Positions 57,701-64,000 of a stretch of 64,000 bases of DNA are shown here, piece by piece. A program made the position numbers and the translations under genes. The notes under the pieces were generated by a model, which was not told the DNA's origin, searched no databases, and was given only the letters and a program-made list of their open reading frames with translations. The DNA comes from Achatina immaculata. Taxonomy: Eukaryota > Mollusca > Gastropoda > Stylommatophora > Achatinidae. The first letter of the stretch is position 1. Each line of letters opens with the position of its first letter. The DNA is taken from NCBI GenBank assembly GCA_009760885.1, contig CM019708.1:18843189-18907188 (forward strand). The letters run 5' to 3'.

Positions 57701-59436
57701 ACACGTCGAAGTTTTTCGGTGAGAAAGTCCAACGCTGGCCTAGTTGGGCTACAACCTCTCACCCAGCGGGGATATACTGATATTCAAAACACTTCGAAGT
57801 TTTCCGGTGAGAAAGTCCAACTCTAGACTAAACTGGTGCAACGAAAACCACGGTGTCACGCAATCTCGCTTCTGAGACCAACCAAGAATACAGGCTCAAG
57901 CCCTGCGATACTCTGAACCTCTTGTGGTCCTCTCGAGGATCTTGTGTGGTCCTTTCACGAGGGACCACAGGACGTAACGAGGACCACAGGCGTAAATTCA
58001 GTAGGATCTCAGGGCGGTCTCAGAAGCGAACGAAGAAGAAGAAGAAGAAAATAAAAACTAAGAACAAACCTATTAAAATATGTAGCCACATCTGAAAGAT
58101 TAAAATAGTATCGCTAATAAAAACCAACTTTGAAGGGTAAGTTCAAGTGAAAAAAAGAACCATCCGAAATCAGCGATATGGATGACTGGATAGTATCAAG
58201 GAAAAGGACAAGATTCGGCTGGGTAATGCGAAAGCAAATGACATCAGAAATGTGTAATCCACTGAAGGGAGATGGGAAAAGATGATGATGATGTTGTATT
58301 AATACGCTCAGTTTTTGCACACTAGAACTTCAGCTGAGTTAAAATTTCATCATCGAACCAGATGATTCTATTGTTTTCTGTGTTATTGCATATGGACGCA
58401 TTTGTTTCTTCGAAATGCAGATATCTTCATTAAGTGGTGTGTCCATTGTTGAACTTTGCTCTCTTTAGAGCCAGTGTGAAGACGTCTAATTACTGAGCCA
58501 GCATGTCTGATTCTGAAAGAGTGTTCGTATAGTCACAATAGCTTACTTCGTTCGTGCCCCTTCCACCAATCCTACCTATATATATGTCTGTCTGTCTGTC
58601 TGCCTGCCTCCCTGCCTGCCTGCCTTTCTGTTTGTCTGTCTGTGGGAAACATTGCCCAATTAGAGTTCTGTGTACCTACAAATAAATATTCCTCTAAATA
58701 GCTATTTCATGAATGCTGCTGCTGCTGTGTATGCTTACTTGTCTTCTTATTGTCCACTATTTTTTATGTTCTCATTTGCTATAAAACTTTTATCATACAG
58801 CTCTGCGCTTTCTTAACGAGTACTTAGTCTTGCTTAGACATGGCACATTTCTTACCTTACATATATTATATGGATATCCCTCGGTTTGCTAATCCCGTGG
58901 TACCGGGTTCAGTCCCGGTAGTGGTATTTTTTTTCTGGTACACACATAAAAAAAAGACCCATGGGTTGACCTAACCTCTAAAAATGGGTACCAAATCTGG
59001 GAAGCTAAAGCGGCCAGGCGTGATACTGACCACATCAGACTTTCATGTGCAGAAGGTCATGGAAAATACGGGCCTAACACCGTATTCCCCAATATGCCTT
59101 AATGTCATGGAAACAGGAAATTTACATTTTTACCTTTTACATATAATATATATATATTGTTATTCCCTTCAAGATTTTGAGTGTCTGACATATGTTAGGT
59201 CTCTTAATATAACTAAAACACTCATGATAAATGACTCAGCCGATGCTGTATCTACTTTAAGCGAGGAGTGATATTATTCTATTAGCAGAATCAAGCACTG
59301 AGTTTGGTTGTTATTCGGGAACTGCCTACCACAGCAGAGTCAGGAAAGTACACGTGTGTTCTCAATGGTACCGAACGTAATAGCGGAAGCTATTTGACAG
59401 CTCAGGTCCTGAAAACAGTCGAAGTTACAGCTTCAG
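36374..59436 (+). CDS. Gene 2: secreted two-Ig protein, paralogue of gene 1 (3' partial, seven exons in window)
   Basis: Seven exons (36374-36416, 40993-41107, 46089-46179, 51796-51928, 55736-55845, 56575-56715, 59289-59436) join in frame into 260 residues. Residues 1-15 form a signal peptide (MEKLVFLVLLAVAL). Ig1 spans about 16-127 (Cys34 in GVTC, Trp91, Cys104 in GGTYTC) and Ig2 128-260 (Cys152 in VVEC, Cys234 in ESGKYTC). All introns are GT-AG. The last four exons have the same phases as gene 1 and three of them the same or nearly the same length. N-glycosylation sequons are frequent (NVT, NFT, NTT, NIS, NAT, NGT). It ends in phase 1 with no stop, so linker and MAM exons are expected after base 64000; the intron just before the window end aligns with the gene 1 intron before its linker exon. 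Role inferred: secreted recognition protein like gastropod FREP-type molecules. Confidence 0.83.
36577..37822 (-). repeat. LTR-like dispersed repeat, inverted partner of 41278-42372
   Basis: The reverse complement begins TGTGAGGGAGG (37822 leftward) and aligns over its length with 41278-42372. Shared blocks are TTTTGCCTTGATCA, GGACCTGGGTT, GCAGTTTGGGATCCCATG and CAATTTAAGCCAAGCACCAG. The TG start suggests an LTR, but no primer-binding site or protein domain is visible. Confidence 0.65.
37823..39177 (+). other. Gene 2 intron, no feature recognised
   Basis: AT-rich sequence; the blocks around 38050-38140 repeat CAAGACAACAAAGAT-like words twice. No exon or element could be supported. Confidence 0.4.
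39178..39625. repeat. 23-bp minisatellite, about 19 copies
   Basis: The unit is GAACAAATGGATCTAACGAA plus AGA. A/G and T/C alternatives (AATAGATC/AATGGATC, AACGAA/AACAAA) are interspersed. Confidence 0.95.
39740..39945. repeat. 50-bp minisatellite, 4 copies
   Basis: The unit contains TTTAGTTTCTCTTAAATGCA and GGTATTCTGTAGCATTTTCT; the last copy is diverged. Confidence 0.95.
40008..40478. repeat. 28-bp minisatellite, about 17 copies
   Basis: The unit is TTATTTAATCATTGTATATA plus AAGCCGAA. It carries a TATATAAAG motif in nearly every copy and lies about 500 bp before exon 2. Confidence 0.95.
40993..41107 (+). CDS. Gene 2 exon 2: start of Ig domain 1
   Basis: The exon lies between TGTTCGCGCAG and GTAAGCTA (115 nt, phase 1 to 2). 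It encodes NGEISLTATAYRNSIGVTCS, with the first Ig1 cysteine, then GNFVSILITK. Both splice sites are strong and both phases agree with neighbouring exons. Confidence 0.82.
41278..42372 (+). repeat. LTR-like dispersed repeat, inverted partner of 36577-37822
   Basis: Starts TGTGAGGGAGG and aligns along its length with the reverse complement of 36577-37822. It has GCGATTAAAC and TTTTGCCTTGATCA near 42100-42135 and ends at CAAGCACCAG before a (GAG)n run. No coding domain. Confidence 0.65.
42383..42842. repeat. Cluster of simple repeats: (GAG)n, (GATA)n, GGAC/CAGA tracts
   Basis: (GAG)n at 42383-42430, (GATA)n at 42629-42714 with one GACA variant, then purine-rich CAGACAGACGGACGGAC stretches to 42842. 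About 200 bp of AT-rich DNA separates the first two. Confidence 0.95.
42870..43040 (-). mobile_element. LINE ORF2 N-terminal (endonuclease start) fragment
   Basis: The minus strand reads KRKNTTVIATWNIRTL then TELGKLENIEV, the typical first strand of the APE-type endonuclease of non-LTR retrotransposons. Confidence 0.65.
43240..44160 (+). mobile_element. LINE reverse transcriptase and 3' end, family A relative
   Basis: It opens IQLGVRQLCFLSPDLFSLYS, then NLNNLIYVDDTVLIAKSEGE with the catalytic YVDD at 43385-43396, after one in-frame stop. From 43448 a 205-codon frame is intact: NGLSLNKKKTEVMVISKKR, FKYLGTIITTDGKC, YIEPILFYGREAWSMYKR, FIRRMLKVPWTAKKTNEEVL and the basic tail. It ends at an (ATTAG)n tail (44149-44162). 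One frame change near 44030 breaks the last 40 codons. Confidence 0.87.
44177..45425 (+). repeat. Third, divergent copy of the LTR-like repeat
   Basis: Starts TGTGAGGATGG and shares in order TTGGTCACATGATT, GAGGCAATAG and the end TTAGAACCTGGG with the copies at 36577-37822 and 41278-42372. Much of the middle is diverged, so the link is moderately supported. Confidence 0.5.
45490..46045 (-). mobile_element. Degenerate LINE RT C-terminal fragment
   Basis: The minus strand has CETWTVVPEDKNTAPATFQS, then AAKDKGQRDGK and YSCLRWILNIKSTI with many stops; the pattern is that of a decayed post-catalytic RT tail. Confidence 0.5.
46089..46179 (+). CDS. Gene 2 exon 3: middle of Ig domain 1
   Basis: The exon follows TATTTGAAG and ends ACA before GTAAGTTC (91 nt, phase 2 to 0). 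It encodes SAGENVTYMASRSIYRTISN and two sequons (NVT, NFT). The frame fits exons 2 and 4 exactly. The acceptor pyrimidine tract is a T run at 46070-46080. Confidence 0.78.
46283..47325 (+). mobile_element. LINE reverse transcriptase, family B, split by a SINE
   Basis: The plus strand carries RYADDTVLLSTTQKGMEKLI (YADD), NLYLNAKKTKLMTTD, FKYLGSLLTNNGDT, HACETWTLNKTAEKHINAFE and WTQKKTTNISILQELN. After the SINE at 46876-47075 it continues KERKLKYFGHIK and MGKRKRGRPK to AKFHKEHANE and an (AATG)n tail. Several stops. It begins only about 100 bp after exon 3 of gene 2. Confidence 0.87.
46876..47075 (-). mobile_element. SINE family A, 5'-truncated, inserted into the family B LINE
   Basis: The 12-bp duplication AGGATTAAAGAG flanks it (46864-46875 and 47076-47087). 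The minus strand matches 24591-24862 from GCGGGATTTTT to CTATCTTTACTTTACTC and lacks the tRNA-like head. Removing one duplication copy restores the LINE frame. Confidence 0.93.
47475..48130. repeat. 49-bp minisatellite, about 13 copies
   Basis: The unit contains CTGATGTTTTGTTGCCTTGT, ATTGTCCTCTATTCC and CCTGGAACTGCCAG. Copies are nearly identical. The right end passes directly into the dispersed repeat 48125-48385. Confidence 0.97.
48125..48385 (+). repeat. Dispersed repeat, pair with 21960-22215
   Basis: Shares TGATGTTCTTTACAGC, AGAGGGTTATGG, GACTATGGCGACCCCTGC and CTACGGTTCGCCAGCCCTGA with 21975-22215. The family is unknown and there is no coding potential. Confidence 0.65.
48484..48593 (+). 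repeat. Left member of a 110-bp near-identical direct repeat
   Basis: GTGAGTTTTCAAAAATTCCA to AAAATATAAAGAAA matches 50271-50381 with only a few differences. The partner is 1.8 kb away. Confidence 0.9.
48855..49415 (+). mobile_element. LINE 3' end, family A
   Basis: The plus strand reads FQRMRNILTNTSLSMNVRKR, then LYGSESWTIGKSAQKSLEAA, WFIRRMLRIPWTAKITNEEC and RRSRGRPREMILDSLTGWCE, ending ASRHGT and (ATG)n. A 172-codon frame is uninterrupted, so it is a rather young 5'-truncated copy. Confidence 0.9.
49657..49800 (-). mobile_element. LINE RT C-terminal end
   Basis: The minus strand reads GTPTETWRRTTERMLTNRGL, then TWARAEKKAKDRHLWKTLAE and APCALGT before a stop, the classic terminal segment of a non-LTR RT protein. 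Confidence 0.75.
49801..50270 (+). other. Gene 2 intron, CT-rich, no feature
   Basis: C/T-rich sequence that may be the antisense of the rest of the LINE at 49657-49800. No domain can be supported on either strand. Confidence 0.35.
50271..50415 (+). repeat. Right member of the 110-bp direct repeat plus LINE B tail scrap
   Basis: Bases 50271-50381 match 48484-48593. They are followed at once by GCAAAGTTCCGCAAGGGAAA and TGCAAATGAATGA, the last 30 bases of a family B LINE. Confidence 0.85.
50989..51271 (-). mobile_element. Full-length SINE family B with 11-bp TSD
   Basis: ACAATGGTAAG flanks it (50978-50988 and 51272-51282). It is the same length (283 bp) as the copy at 30021-30303 and has the same tRNA-like head (CAGCTAACCAGG on the plus strand) and body blocks. 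Confidence 0.92.
51366..51795 (+). other. Gene 2 intron segment conserved with gene 1 (1140-1580)
   Basis: Aligns with 1140-1580 (GCTGTGGGGTTCTGGTGCT, CACCATGCACGA, GTCAAAATAGGA) and leads into the homologous exon. Confidence 0.6.
51796..51928 (+). CDS. Gene 2 exon 4: end of Ig domain 1
   Basis: The exon lies between TTTTAACAG and GTAAGTAG (133 nt, phase 0 to 1). It encodes DSSLTLLWQQVYDNVGGTYT, the second Ig1 cysteine, and ENAPLSESKELTF. Same length and phases as gene 1 exon 1581-1713. Confidence 0.87.
52074..52376. repeat. 43-bp minisatellite, about 7 copies
   Basis: The unit contains GTGGCAGGTAAAGCAATATT and TTATGTCACTGTTAGAGCC. Divergence from left to right is graded, with later copies changed to TATATCACTCTTAGAG. 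Confidence 0.92.
52489..52995 (-). mobile_element. LINE 3' end, family A
   Basis: The minus strand reads FQRMRNILTNTSLSMNVRKR to ASRHVT like 48855-49415, with a small insertion (extra GAGAGA) near 52730 that breaks the frame. Its (ATG)n tail is at 52487-52500 and an (AT)n run follows at 52998-53045. Confidence 0.88.
53045..53560 (+). mobile_element. LINE RT C-terminal fragment, family D relative
   Basis: The plus strand reads RKSIENVTTEVLRT, then MKRRRWKWLGHILQRDKKK, PLDTWRPQYR and DALCSVENTED; this is the basic tail of a non-LTR RT protein with frame breaks in the A run at 53281. Confidence 0.7.
53690..54474 (+). repeat. Internally repetitive GC-richer dispersed block
   Basis: Related segments recur: GATTCTTC(A/G)G with TGCCG, GCGCGAGGAGTG or GTGGAGTGGGGC, CTCCTCC(C/T)GGCCA, and CCATACTGGGATAATATGCC with TAAACCGGCTTAA twice. 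It leads directly into 54475-55105 and is probably more of the same retroelement. Confidence 0.55.
54475..55105 (+). mobile_element. Retroposed element of unknown family with (GAA)n tail, copy 1
   Basis: About 94 percent identical by eye to 57426-58046. It holds three related blocks with CAACCTCTCACC(C/T)GGCGG and GTTTTCCGGTGAGAAAGTCC, then GTGGTCCTCTCGGGGATC repeats, and ends GAACGAAGAAGAAGAAGAG. No recognisable protein. Confidence 0.75.
55455..55735 (+). mobile_element. CR1/Jockey-like LINE 3' UTR copy abutting exon 5
   Basis: It matches 31905-32155 (TTGTATGACGAAGGGCAGAA, CAATTCCTAACCCTTTGAAA) and ends AATAAAG followed by TTCG-type tail repeats that run straight into the acceptor TCTGTCAG of exon 5. 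Confidence 0.78.
55736..55845 (+). CDS. Gene 2 exon 5: start of Ig domain 2
   Basis: The exon lies between GTTCTGTCAG and GTAAGTCT (110 nt, phase 1 to 0). It encodes DLDPVINTTPNHIQDGLTTT and LVVEC. About 70 percent of residues match gene 1 exon 4739-4848. Confidence 0.88.
56575..56715 (+). CDS. Gene 2 exon 6: middle of Ig domain 2
   Basis: The exon follows CTATTTCAG and ends GAG before GTATGTTG (141 nt, 47 codons). It opens PVQMELFHSYSVSEQRIASA. It is eight codons shorter than the gene 1 counterpart, and the second half aligns poorly except for the ENGW-centred block. Confidence 0.87.
56817..56878 (-). mobile_element. Very short LINE family B 3' end with 10-bp TSD
   Basis: A 62-bp insert whose minus strand matches the AKFRKGH-type end of family B (TGCATGTCCCTTGCGGAA on plus). 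The duplication TGATGAATCA flanks it (56807-56816 and 56879-56888). Confidence 0.8.
56889..57272. repeat. 30-bp minisatellite, about 13 copies
   Basis: The unit contains CATGGACATTAAATAAGACA and ATAGAAACAT. Gene 1 has a single related stretch in the same intron (5660-5695). The 30-bp period keeps long frames open on both strands. Confidence 0.95.
57426..58046 (+). mobile_element. Retroposed element of unknown family with (GAA)n tail, copy 2
   Basis: The 12-bp duplication GAAAATAAAAAC flanks it (57414-57425 and 58047-58058). It is a near-identical, 5'-truncated copy of 54475-55105. The matching gene 1 intron position (around 5795-5812) is empty. Confidence 0.88.
58059..58876 (+). other. Gene 2 intron, short LINE scrap and CTGT/CTGC repeat
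   Basis: At 58165-58285 the plus strand resembles a LINE tail (KEKDKIRLGNAKANDIRN). (CTGT/CTGC)n lies at 58585-58645. The block 58330-58440 aligns with gene 1 intron 6410-6540. Confidence 0.5.
58877..59145 (+). mobile_element. SINE family B, slightly 5'-truncated, sense copy
   Basis: Keeps the B-box part (CCGGGTTCAGTCCCGG), T run, TCTGGTACACAC, AAAATGGGTACCAAATCTGG and CTTTCATGTGCAGAAGG, with the tail GGAAATTTACATTTT. It lies about 150 bp before exon 7. Confidence 0.88.
59289..59436 (+). CDS. Gene 2 exon 7: end of Ig domain 2
   Basis: The exon lies between TCTATTAGCAG and GTATGCAT (148 nt, phase 0 to 1). It encodes NQALSLVVIRELPTT, then ESGKYTCVLNGT, and ends EVTAS. It is the last gene 2 exon in the window. 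Confidence 0.88.
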
Positions 59437-59536
59437 GTATGCATGTTTTGGTACTGACATGTTCGTTACTCTAAGGTTTCTGTCATTGGTTGTCCATTTT
59501 TGAAAAGAAATAAGTGAATATAACAAGGTAAACATA

Positions 59537-59675
59537 GTAAACCGTTCCCTTGGCCTTCTCCAAACACGGATTCTGCCATCATGGAACCGTTCCCCTGGCC
59601 TTCTCCAAACATGGATTCTGCCATCATGGAACCGTTCCCCTGGCCTTCTCCAAACACGGATTCTGCCATCATTGA
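59537..59675. repeat. 45-bp minisatellite, 3 copies
   Basis: The unit contains CCGTTCCCCTGGCCTTCTCC and CACGGATTCTGCCATCAT. In antisense it reads as repeats of MMAESVFGEGQGNGS. Confidence 0.95.
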
Positions 59676-59764
59676 AGGACATACTGAAGCGGGATTCGTT
59701 CGTGAAAAGAATTTCACCTCGTCCAAGAGATGTGCTGCCGGCACCAGGCAACTCTAGCTCTGCG

Positions 59765-62246
59765 GTGATTGACTGATTGATCTTTATTTCCAAAGGGGTA
59801 CGAATTGGGCACCCAGGCCCGTCTGACATTTTGCCTTTATCATACAGCTTTCCCTCTCCTCCAGACATTCTACAAATATTATGCTCATATAACCAACATA
59901 ACAAACATTGGAAAGCTGTGAGACATAAACTAAAATAAAATTATAACATTCACATTTAACTTGTATCCATGCACTCAATACAGAAAGTAGCGTTATACTA
60001 ATGGCTACAGAAAGTAACATGTGTATATATATATATTCATTCATTCATTATATATATATATATAAATGACTACAGAAAGTAACTACATTACATATATAAA
60101 TGACTACAGAAAGTAACTACATACATATATAAATGACTATCTACCAAACAGAATTTTGGTACTATTGATAATAAACAACTGACCATATTCGATGTCTGTA
60201 AGAGCAGTATAAAATAACTTTTGTCAATCATGGAGGCATGTAATCGACATCAAACAGATATTGGAAGACTTCGTAGTTGTAGGAAGGAGCATAGTGGTTT
60301 TTTTTATACAGGATGGGAGGGTATTCCAAAGATGAGCAGGAGAATAAGTAAAGCTTTTATTGTAAAAATCAAGTCTAGGTTTTGGAAAACATATGTTGTT
60401 TAAGCTTTGGCTACACTTTGGGCTAAATTTAAACATTATTCCATAGATAAGGCGGAGCATGCTATGAAAGAATTTGATGTACCAGTTTGGCATTGTTGAA
60501 GAGGAATCTGATCTTAAGAAGCAGTTTGTGCGTATTTGTTGCTTGTGCTTGATCTTTGTCACTAATAGGTTTTACTGCTAGCTTTTGAAGCGAGTAAAGC
60601 TTCTTTGTATTTGACACTGAGCAACCATCCCAGATTGTTGAGCAATAGCCTAAATGTGTTTGTATAAGTGATACGTAGTATGTCTTCCTTGTGTTTTGAT
60701 CGATGAAGTGTTTAATGTTGGCTAGTTGGTATACTTTTTTGTGCGATGAGTTTTGTTAGGCTTTGCACATGAGAGTTCCAGGTAAAATGTTGGTCAATAG
60801 TAAGACCTAATGTTTTATGCTCGTTAACATTTTCTATCTGTGATGTTTCCTTAGAGAGCCGAAGTGGTTTTTTTTCGCATTTTGTAGTCTTTGTCTTGTT
60901 GTTACGAGCATTGATTTCATTTTATCAGTATTTATAATCATGCCATTGTTGTTGCTCCATTTAATTAGATTGTTTAATTAGACCCAAAGAGTTGATTCTA
61001 GGTTAATACAGTCGTAGTCACTTGTGTAGACTGTGCAATCATCGACAAAAAGGTCACAAGAAGACTGTTTAAGATGAAGTGGAGGATCATTGATATAGAT
61101 AGCAAAGAGCAACGGACCTAGACAAGAACCTTACGGAACACCAGTGTCAACTATAGTAGAATTTGATAGAGAATGTTGAAGGATTGTTGAACTACATGTT
61201 GTCTGTCTGAAAGAAATGATGCAATTAGTTTTATTAGGTCAGGATGCAGTCTATAAGTCTTTATTTTTTTTACAAGAATATCACGGGCAATCATGTCAAA
61301 TGCCAATAAAGATGGCACCACATAGTCTGTCGTCATTTATGCCTGCTAACCAGTTTTCTGTCATTTTGGTGAGAGCTGTGTGGTAGGAATGATTGGGCCT
61401 AAAACCTGACTGACTGTCTATGAGTAAATTGTTCTCTTGCACGTGTCGTAGAGTTATTTTGTGTATGTGTTTTTCGAGTGGTTTTGATAACGACGATAGT
61501 GTGGATAATGGTCTATAGTTGGTAAGATTGTTGGATGAGCCAGATTTGAAGAGAGGATACACTTTAGCAGTTTTAAAAGCCTCAGGGAAATAACATTGTG
61601 CAATGCAAATGTATGTTAGTGTATGTGAAATGACAGGTGAAGCATACCCTAAGATCTTACTGCTAATATCGTCCAGCTGTATTGTTGTTTTTTTTAAGGA
61701 TAATAGGTAACTGTACCCTTCACCAACCGTTATGAATGGAATGTGTAACTGCTTAAACTCAATACATCTGCTGTCCAGAAATGTTTGTAATTCATGTAAG
61801 TCGCACACTGGAGCATGTATTGACGATTGAAGAACGTTGATTTCTTCTCTGAAATGAGTACTGAATGTGTGCATGATTACTGGTTTGAAAGTCAAATTCC
61901 ATCCTTTTATTTGATAGGGCTTTCCAAATTGATTTACTGTCTGATTTATTCTGTACTAGATTCTTAAAGTATTTTTTCCTGTCTTATTAAATATTGAACT
62001 TTGTTTCTGAGTGTCATGAAATCCTTGATTTTGTGCGCCCGGTCACTTTCTCTCATGACATGTAATATTTCAGGTGTTATCCAAGGTGACTTCGTGTGGT
62101 ATTTTACTCTCACCTCTTTCATGGGGACATGTTTGTCTAATATATCTCTGAAGATCTTTCGCCAATATTCATTTGCCTCATCAGGTTCAGTTAGTTGATA
62201 CACGTGCGTAAGAGAAGATGCTTGCAGATCATTCAGGAATAATTCT
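59765..62246 (-). mobile_element. CR1/Jockey-like non-LTR retrotransposon, ORF2 3' part and 3' UTR
   Basis: On the minus strand: a pre-RT region (DEANEYWRKIFRDILDKHVP, WITPEILHVM), then the RT with YFPEAFKTAKVYPLFKSGSS, NLTNYRPLSTLSSLSKPLEK, SGFRPNHSYHTALTKM, FVDD at 61038-61049 and YVSLIQTHLGYCSTIWDGC. The end is YSPAHLWNTLPSCIKKTT. The 3' UTR has GACGGGCCTGGGTGCCCAAT and AATAAAG with a (TCAA)n tail (59765-59780). The frame breaks several times. 3' UTR copies lie at 31905 and 55455. The superfamily call rests on RT motifs from memory. Confidence 0.85.
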
Positions 62247-63032
62247 AGGTGAACTGGAGTAAGAGGCATTCTTATTGCTGGCTGTCGTGAAGCCAGCCCA
62301 TATTCTCTTAAACGCCGGCAAATTGTTCTGCCGCTGACGTTTGCCGTATTCATTAGTTTGTTTATGAGAGTGGAAGACGTTAGTTTGTTTATGAGAGTGG
62401 AAGACGTTATTGTCCGGTTGCGAAGTGTTGACAGTTGCAGGTATCTGTCATCTTATCTACTCATGCAACAAGGTCGGCCTGAACGATGCCTGTCTTCTAC
62501 GCCTCTGGTTGCGCGAAATCGCTCCAAATGCCTTTGGATGGTAGAATGGAACATCCCCGAACGCCGTGCAACTTCACGGCCAGATAAACCGCTTTCAACT
62601 AAGGCTATGACCTGATGACGCCCAAAGGTGCTAAAAAGCCTTCGCAGTGGCATGGTGTTTTTCAAATGACAAAAATACCCCTAAACCGTTTTAATAAAAA
62701 TGGATAAAAGGTGAGAAGTGAGAAGTGTTCACTAAGGATGCCTCTTGAATGTGCAGTGCAAATCGAAACGATTTAATTACCTGCTGGGTCATGCTGACAC
62801 TTTTAAAAAATGTCCTAACATTTTGTCTAGGACGATGCTCTGCTACTGCATGTGTTTTTTACACTTGTTGTGATGAACAGTTGGTGTTGTTTATGCCCCG
62901 GCTGCATAGAGGATTGCCCGAGATTGCAATTTAATCAAGATTCTACAATAAATTTATCTAGTTTTAGTACGGCAATCAAAATAAACGTATGCTTGAAATT
63001 AATGACCGGCCCTTAACCTTTGTCCAGTAGTA
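62247..63032 (-). mobile_element. Tc1-like DNA transposon fragment
   Basis: The minus strand encodes MPLRRLFSTFGRHQVIALVE, then SGLSGREVARRSGMFHSTIQ and EDRHRSGRP, the paired helix-turn-helix N-terminus of a Tc1-type transposase, followed by NVSGRTICRRLREYGLASRQ. The catalytic DDE region is absent; the frame passes at about 62247 into the LINE. The end at 63005-63032 (TACTGGACAAAGGTTAAGGG in reverse) resembles a Tc1 terminal repeat. A 27-bp tandem duplication lies at 62354-62407. Confidence 0.8.
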
Positions 63033-63224
63033 TATCAGGATGTTCTTTACAAAGGTGTAACAGTTAATAGAGACATCATGATGTCAAGAGCCGGATACTC
63101 TCACGCAGAAGTTGATGGTTTAAGTCTGGCCGAAAGGCTTAAAGCAGCGGCAGTAGAAATTGGTGCTCGGTTCATTTCGGAGATGGAGAGCTGAAGGTAA
63201 CCAGGCATGATGGCTCTAGTGTTA

Positions 63225-64000
63225 TCCTTATAGGACAGTGAAAGTATGGGCATTAACTTCATTTCTTCTTATAGGATAAGAAAAGTATGGCCACTAACAT
63301 AATTTTTTTCTTATAGGACAAGGAAAGTATTGGCACTAAGATCATTTCTTCTTATAGGACAAGGAAAGTATGGGCACTAAGATTATTTCTTCTTATAGGA
63401 CAAAGAAAGTATGGGCATTAACATCATTTTTTTATAGGACAAGGAGGAAAGTATGGGCACTAACATCATTTTTTTAATAGGACAAGGAGGAAATTGTGAG
63501 CACTAACATGGTTTCTCCTGGATTGGACAAGGAGGAAATTATGGGCACTAACATGGTTTCTCCTGGATTGGACAAAGAGGAAATTATGGGCACTAACATG
63601 GTTTCTCCTTGATTGGACAAGGAGGAAATTATGGGCACTGAGATTATTTCTTCTGGATTGGACAAGGAGGAAATTATGGGCACTAACATGGTTTCTCCTG
63701 GATTGGACAAAGAGGAAATTATGGGCACTAACATTATTTCTTCTGGATTGGACAAGGAGGAAATTATCAGCATTAACATGGTTTCTCCTGGATTGGACAA
63801 AGAGGAAATTATGGGCACTAACATGGTTTCTCCTGGATTGGACAAAGAGTAAATTATGAGCACTAACATGGTTTCTCCTGGATTGGACAAAGAGTAAATT
63901 ATGGGCACTAACATGGTTTCTCCTGGATTGGAGGAGGAGGAAATTATGGGCACTAAGATTATTTCTTCTGGATTGGACAAGGAGGAAATTATCAGCACTA
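63225..64000. repeat. 41-46 bp minisatellite running off the window
   Basis: Early copies (63225-63480) contain TTATAGGACAAGGAAAGTAT and GGGCACTAACATCATT. Later copies settle to a 45-bp unit with GACAAGGAGGAAATTATGGG and CACTAACATGGTTTCTCCTG. The seed sequence exists once in the gene 1 intron at 9768-9815. Confidence 0.95.

Noticed and set aside
63474..63998. A 174-codon antisense frame of repeated SSLSNPGETMLVPII
   Set aside because: A translation of the 45-bp minisatellite that runs off the window.

Overview
The window looks like metazoan nuclear DNA, most likely from a mollusc and probably a gastropod. The genes are split into short exons with GT-AG introns of 0.4 to 5.4 kb. The intervening DNA is full of non-LTR retrotransposon pieces, tRNA-derived SINEs and minisatellites, and the coding exons resemble the paired Ig domains of gastropod FREP-type (VIgL) proteins. 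The species assignment is inference; nothing here is bacterial.

Two paralogous genes lie head to tail on the + strand. Gene 1 (exons 1581-15548, 5' end outside the window) encodes the end of a first Ig domain, a complete second Ig domain, a 17-residue linker and a complete MAM domain, and stops four residues after the last MAM cysteine. Gene 2 (36374-59436, 3' end outside) encodes a signal peptide and two complete Ig domains; its linker and MAM exons should lie beyond base 64000. All 15 exons join in frame, and the four exons present in both genes have identical phases. Even the introns align in places. Together the two give the inferred full plan: signal peptide, Ig, Ig, linker, MAM, secreted and N-glycosylated. 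This matches the FREP/GREP/CREP plan of two Ig domains plus a recognition domain, but with MAM in place of fibrinogen, galectin or C-type lectin. It is the main candidate for an undescribed system.

Layout: 1-1080 antisense LINE; 1140-16.7 kb gene 1, with a 1.8 kb tetranucleotide array, a foldback element and several LINE/SINE pieces in its introns; 16.7-33.5 kb intergenic minisatellites, SINEs and LINE ends with no supported gene; 33.5-36.1 kb a degenerate RTE-like retrotransposon ending about 200 bp before the gene 2 TATA box; 36.3-59.4 kb gene 2, with an inverted pair of about 1.1-1.25 kb repeats around exon 2; 59.8-63.0 kb an antisense CR1/Jockey-like element joined to a Tc1-like fragment; 63.2-64 kb a minisatellite running off the end.

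Most long open frames here are retroelement relics or minisatellite translations and are not called as genes.
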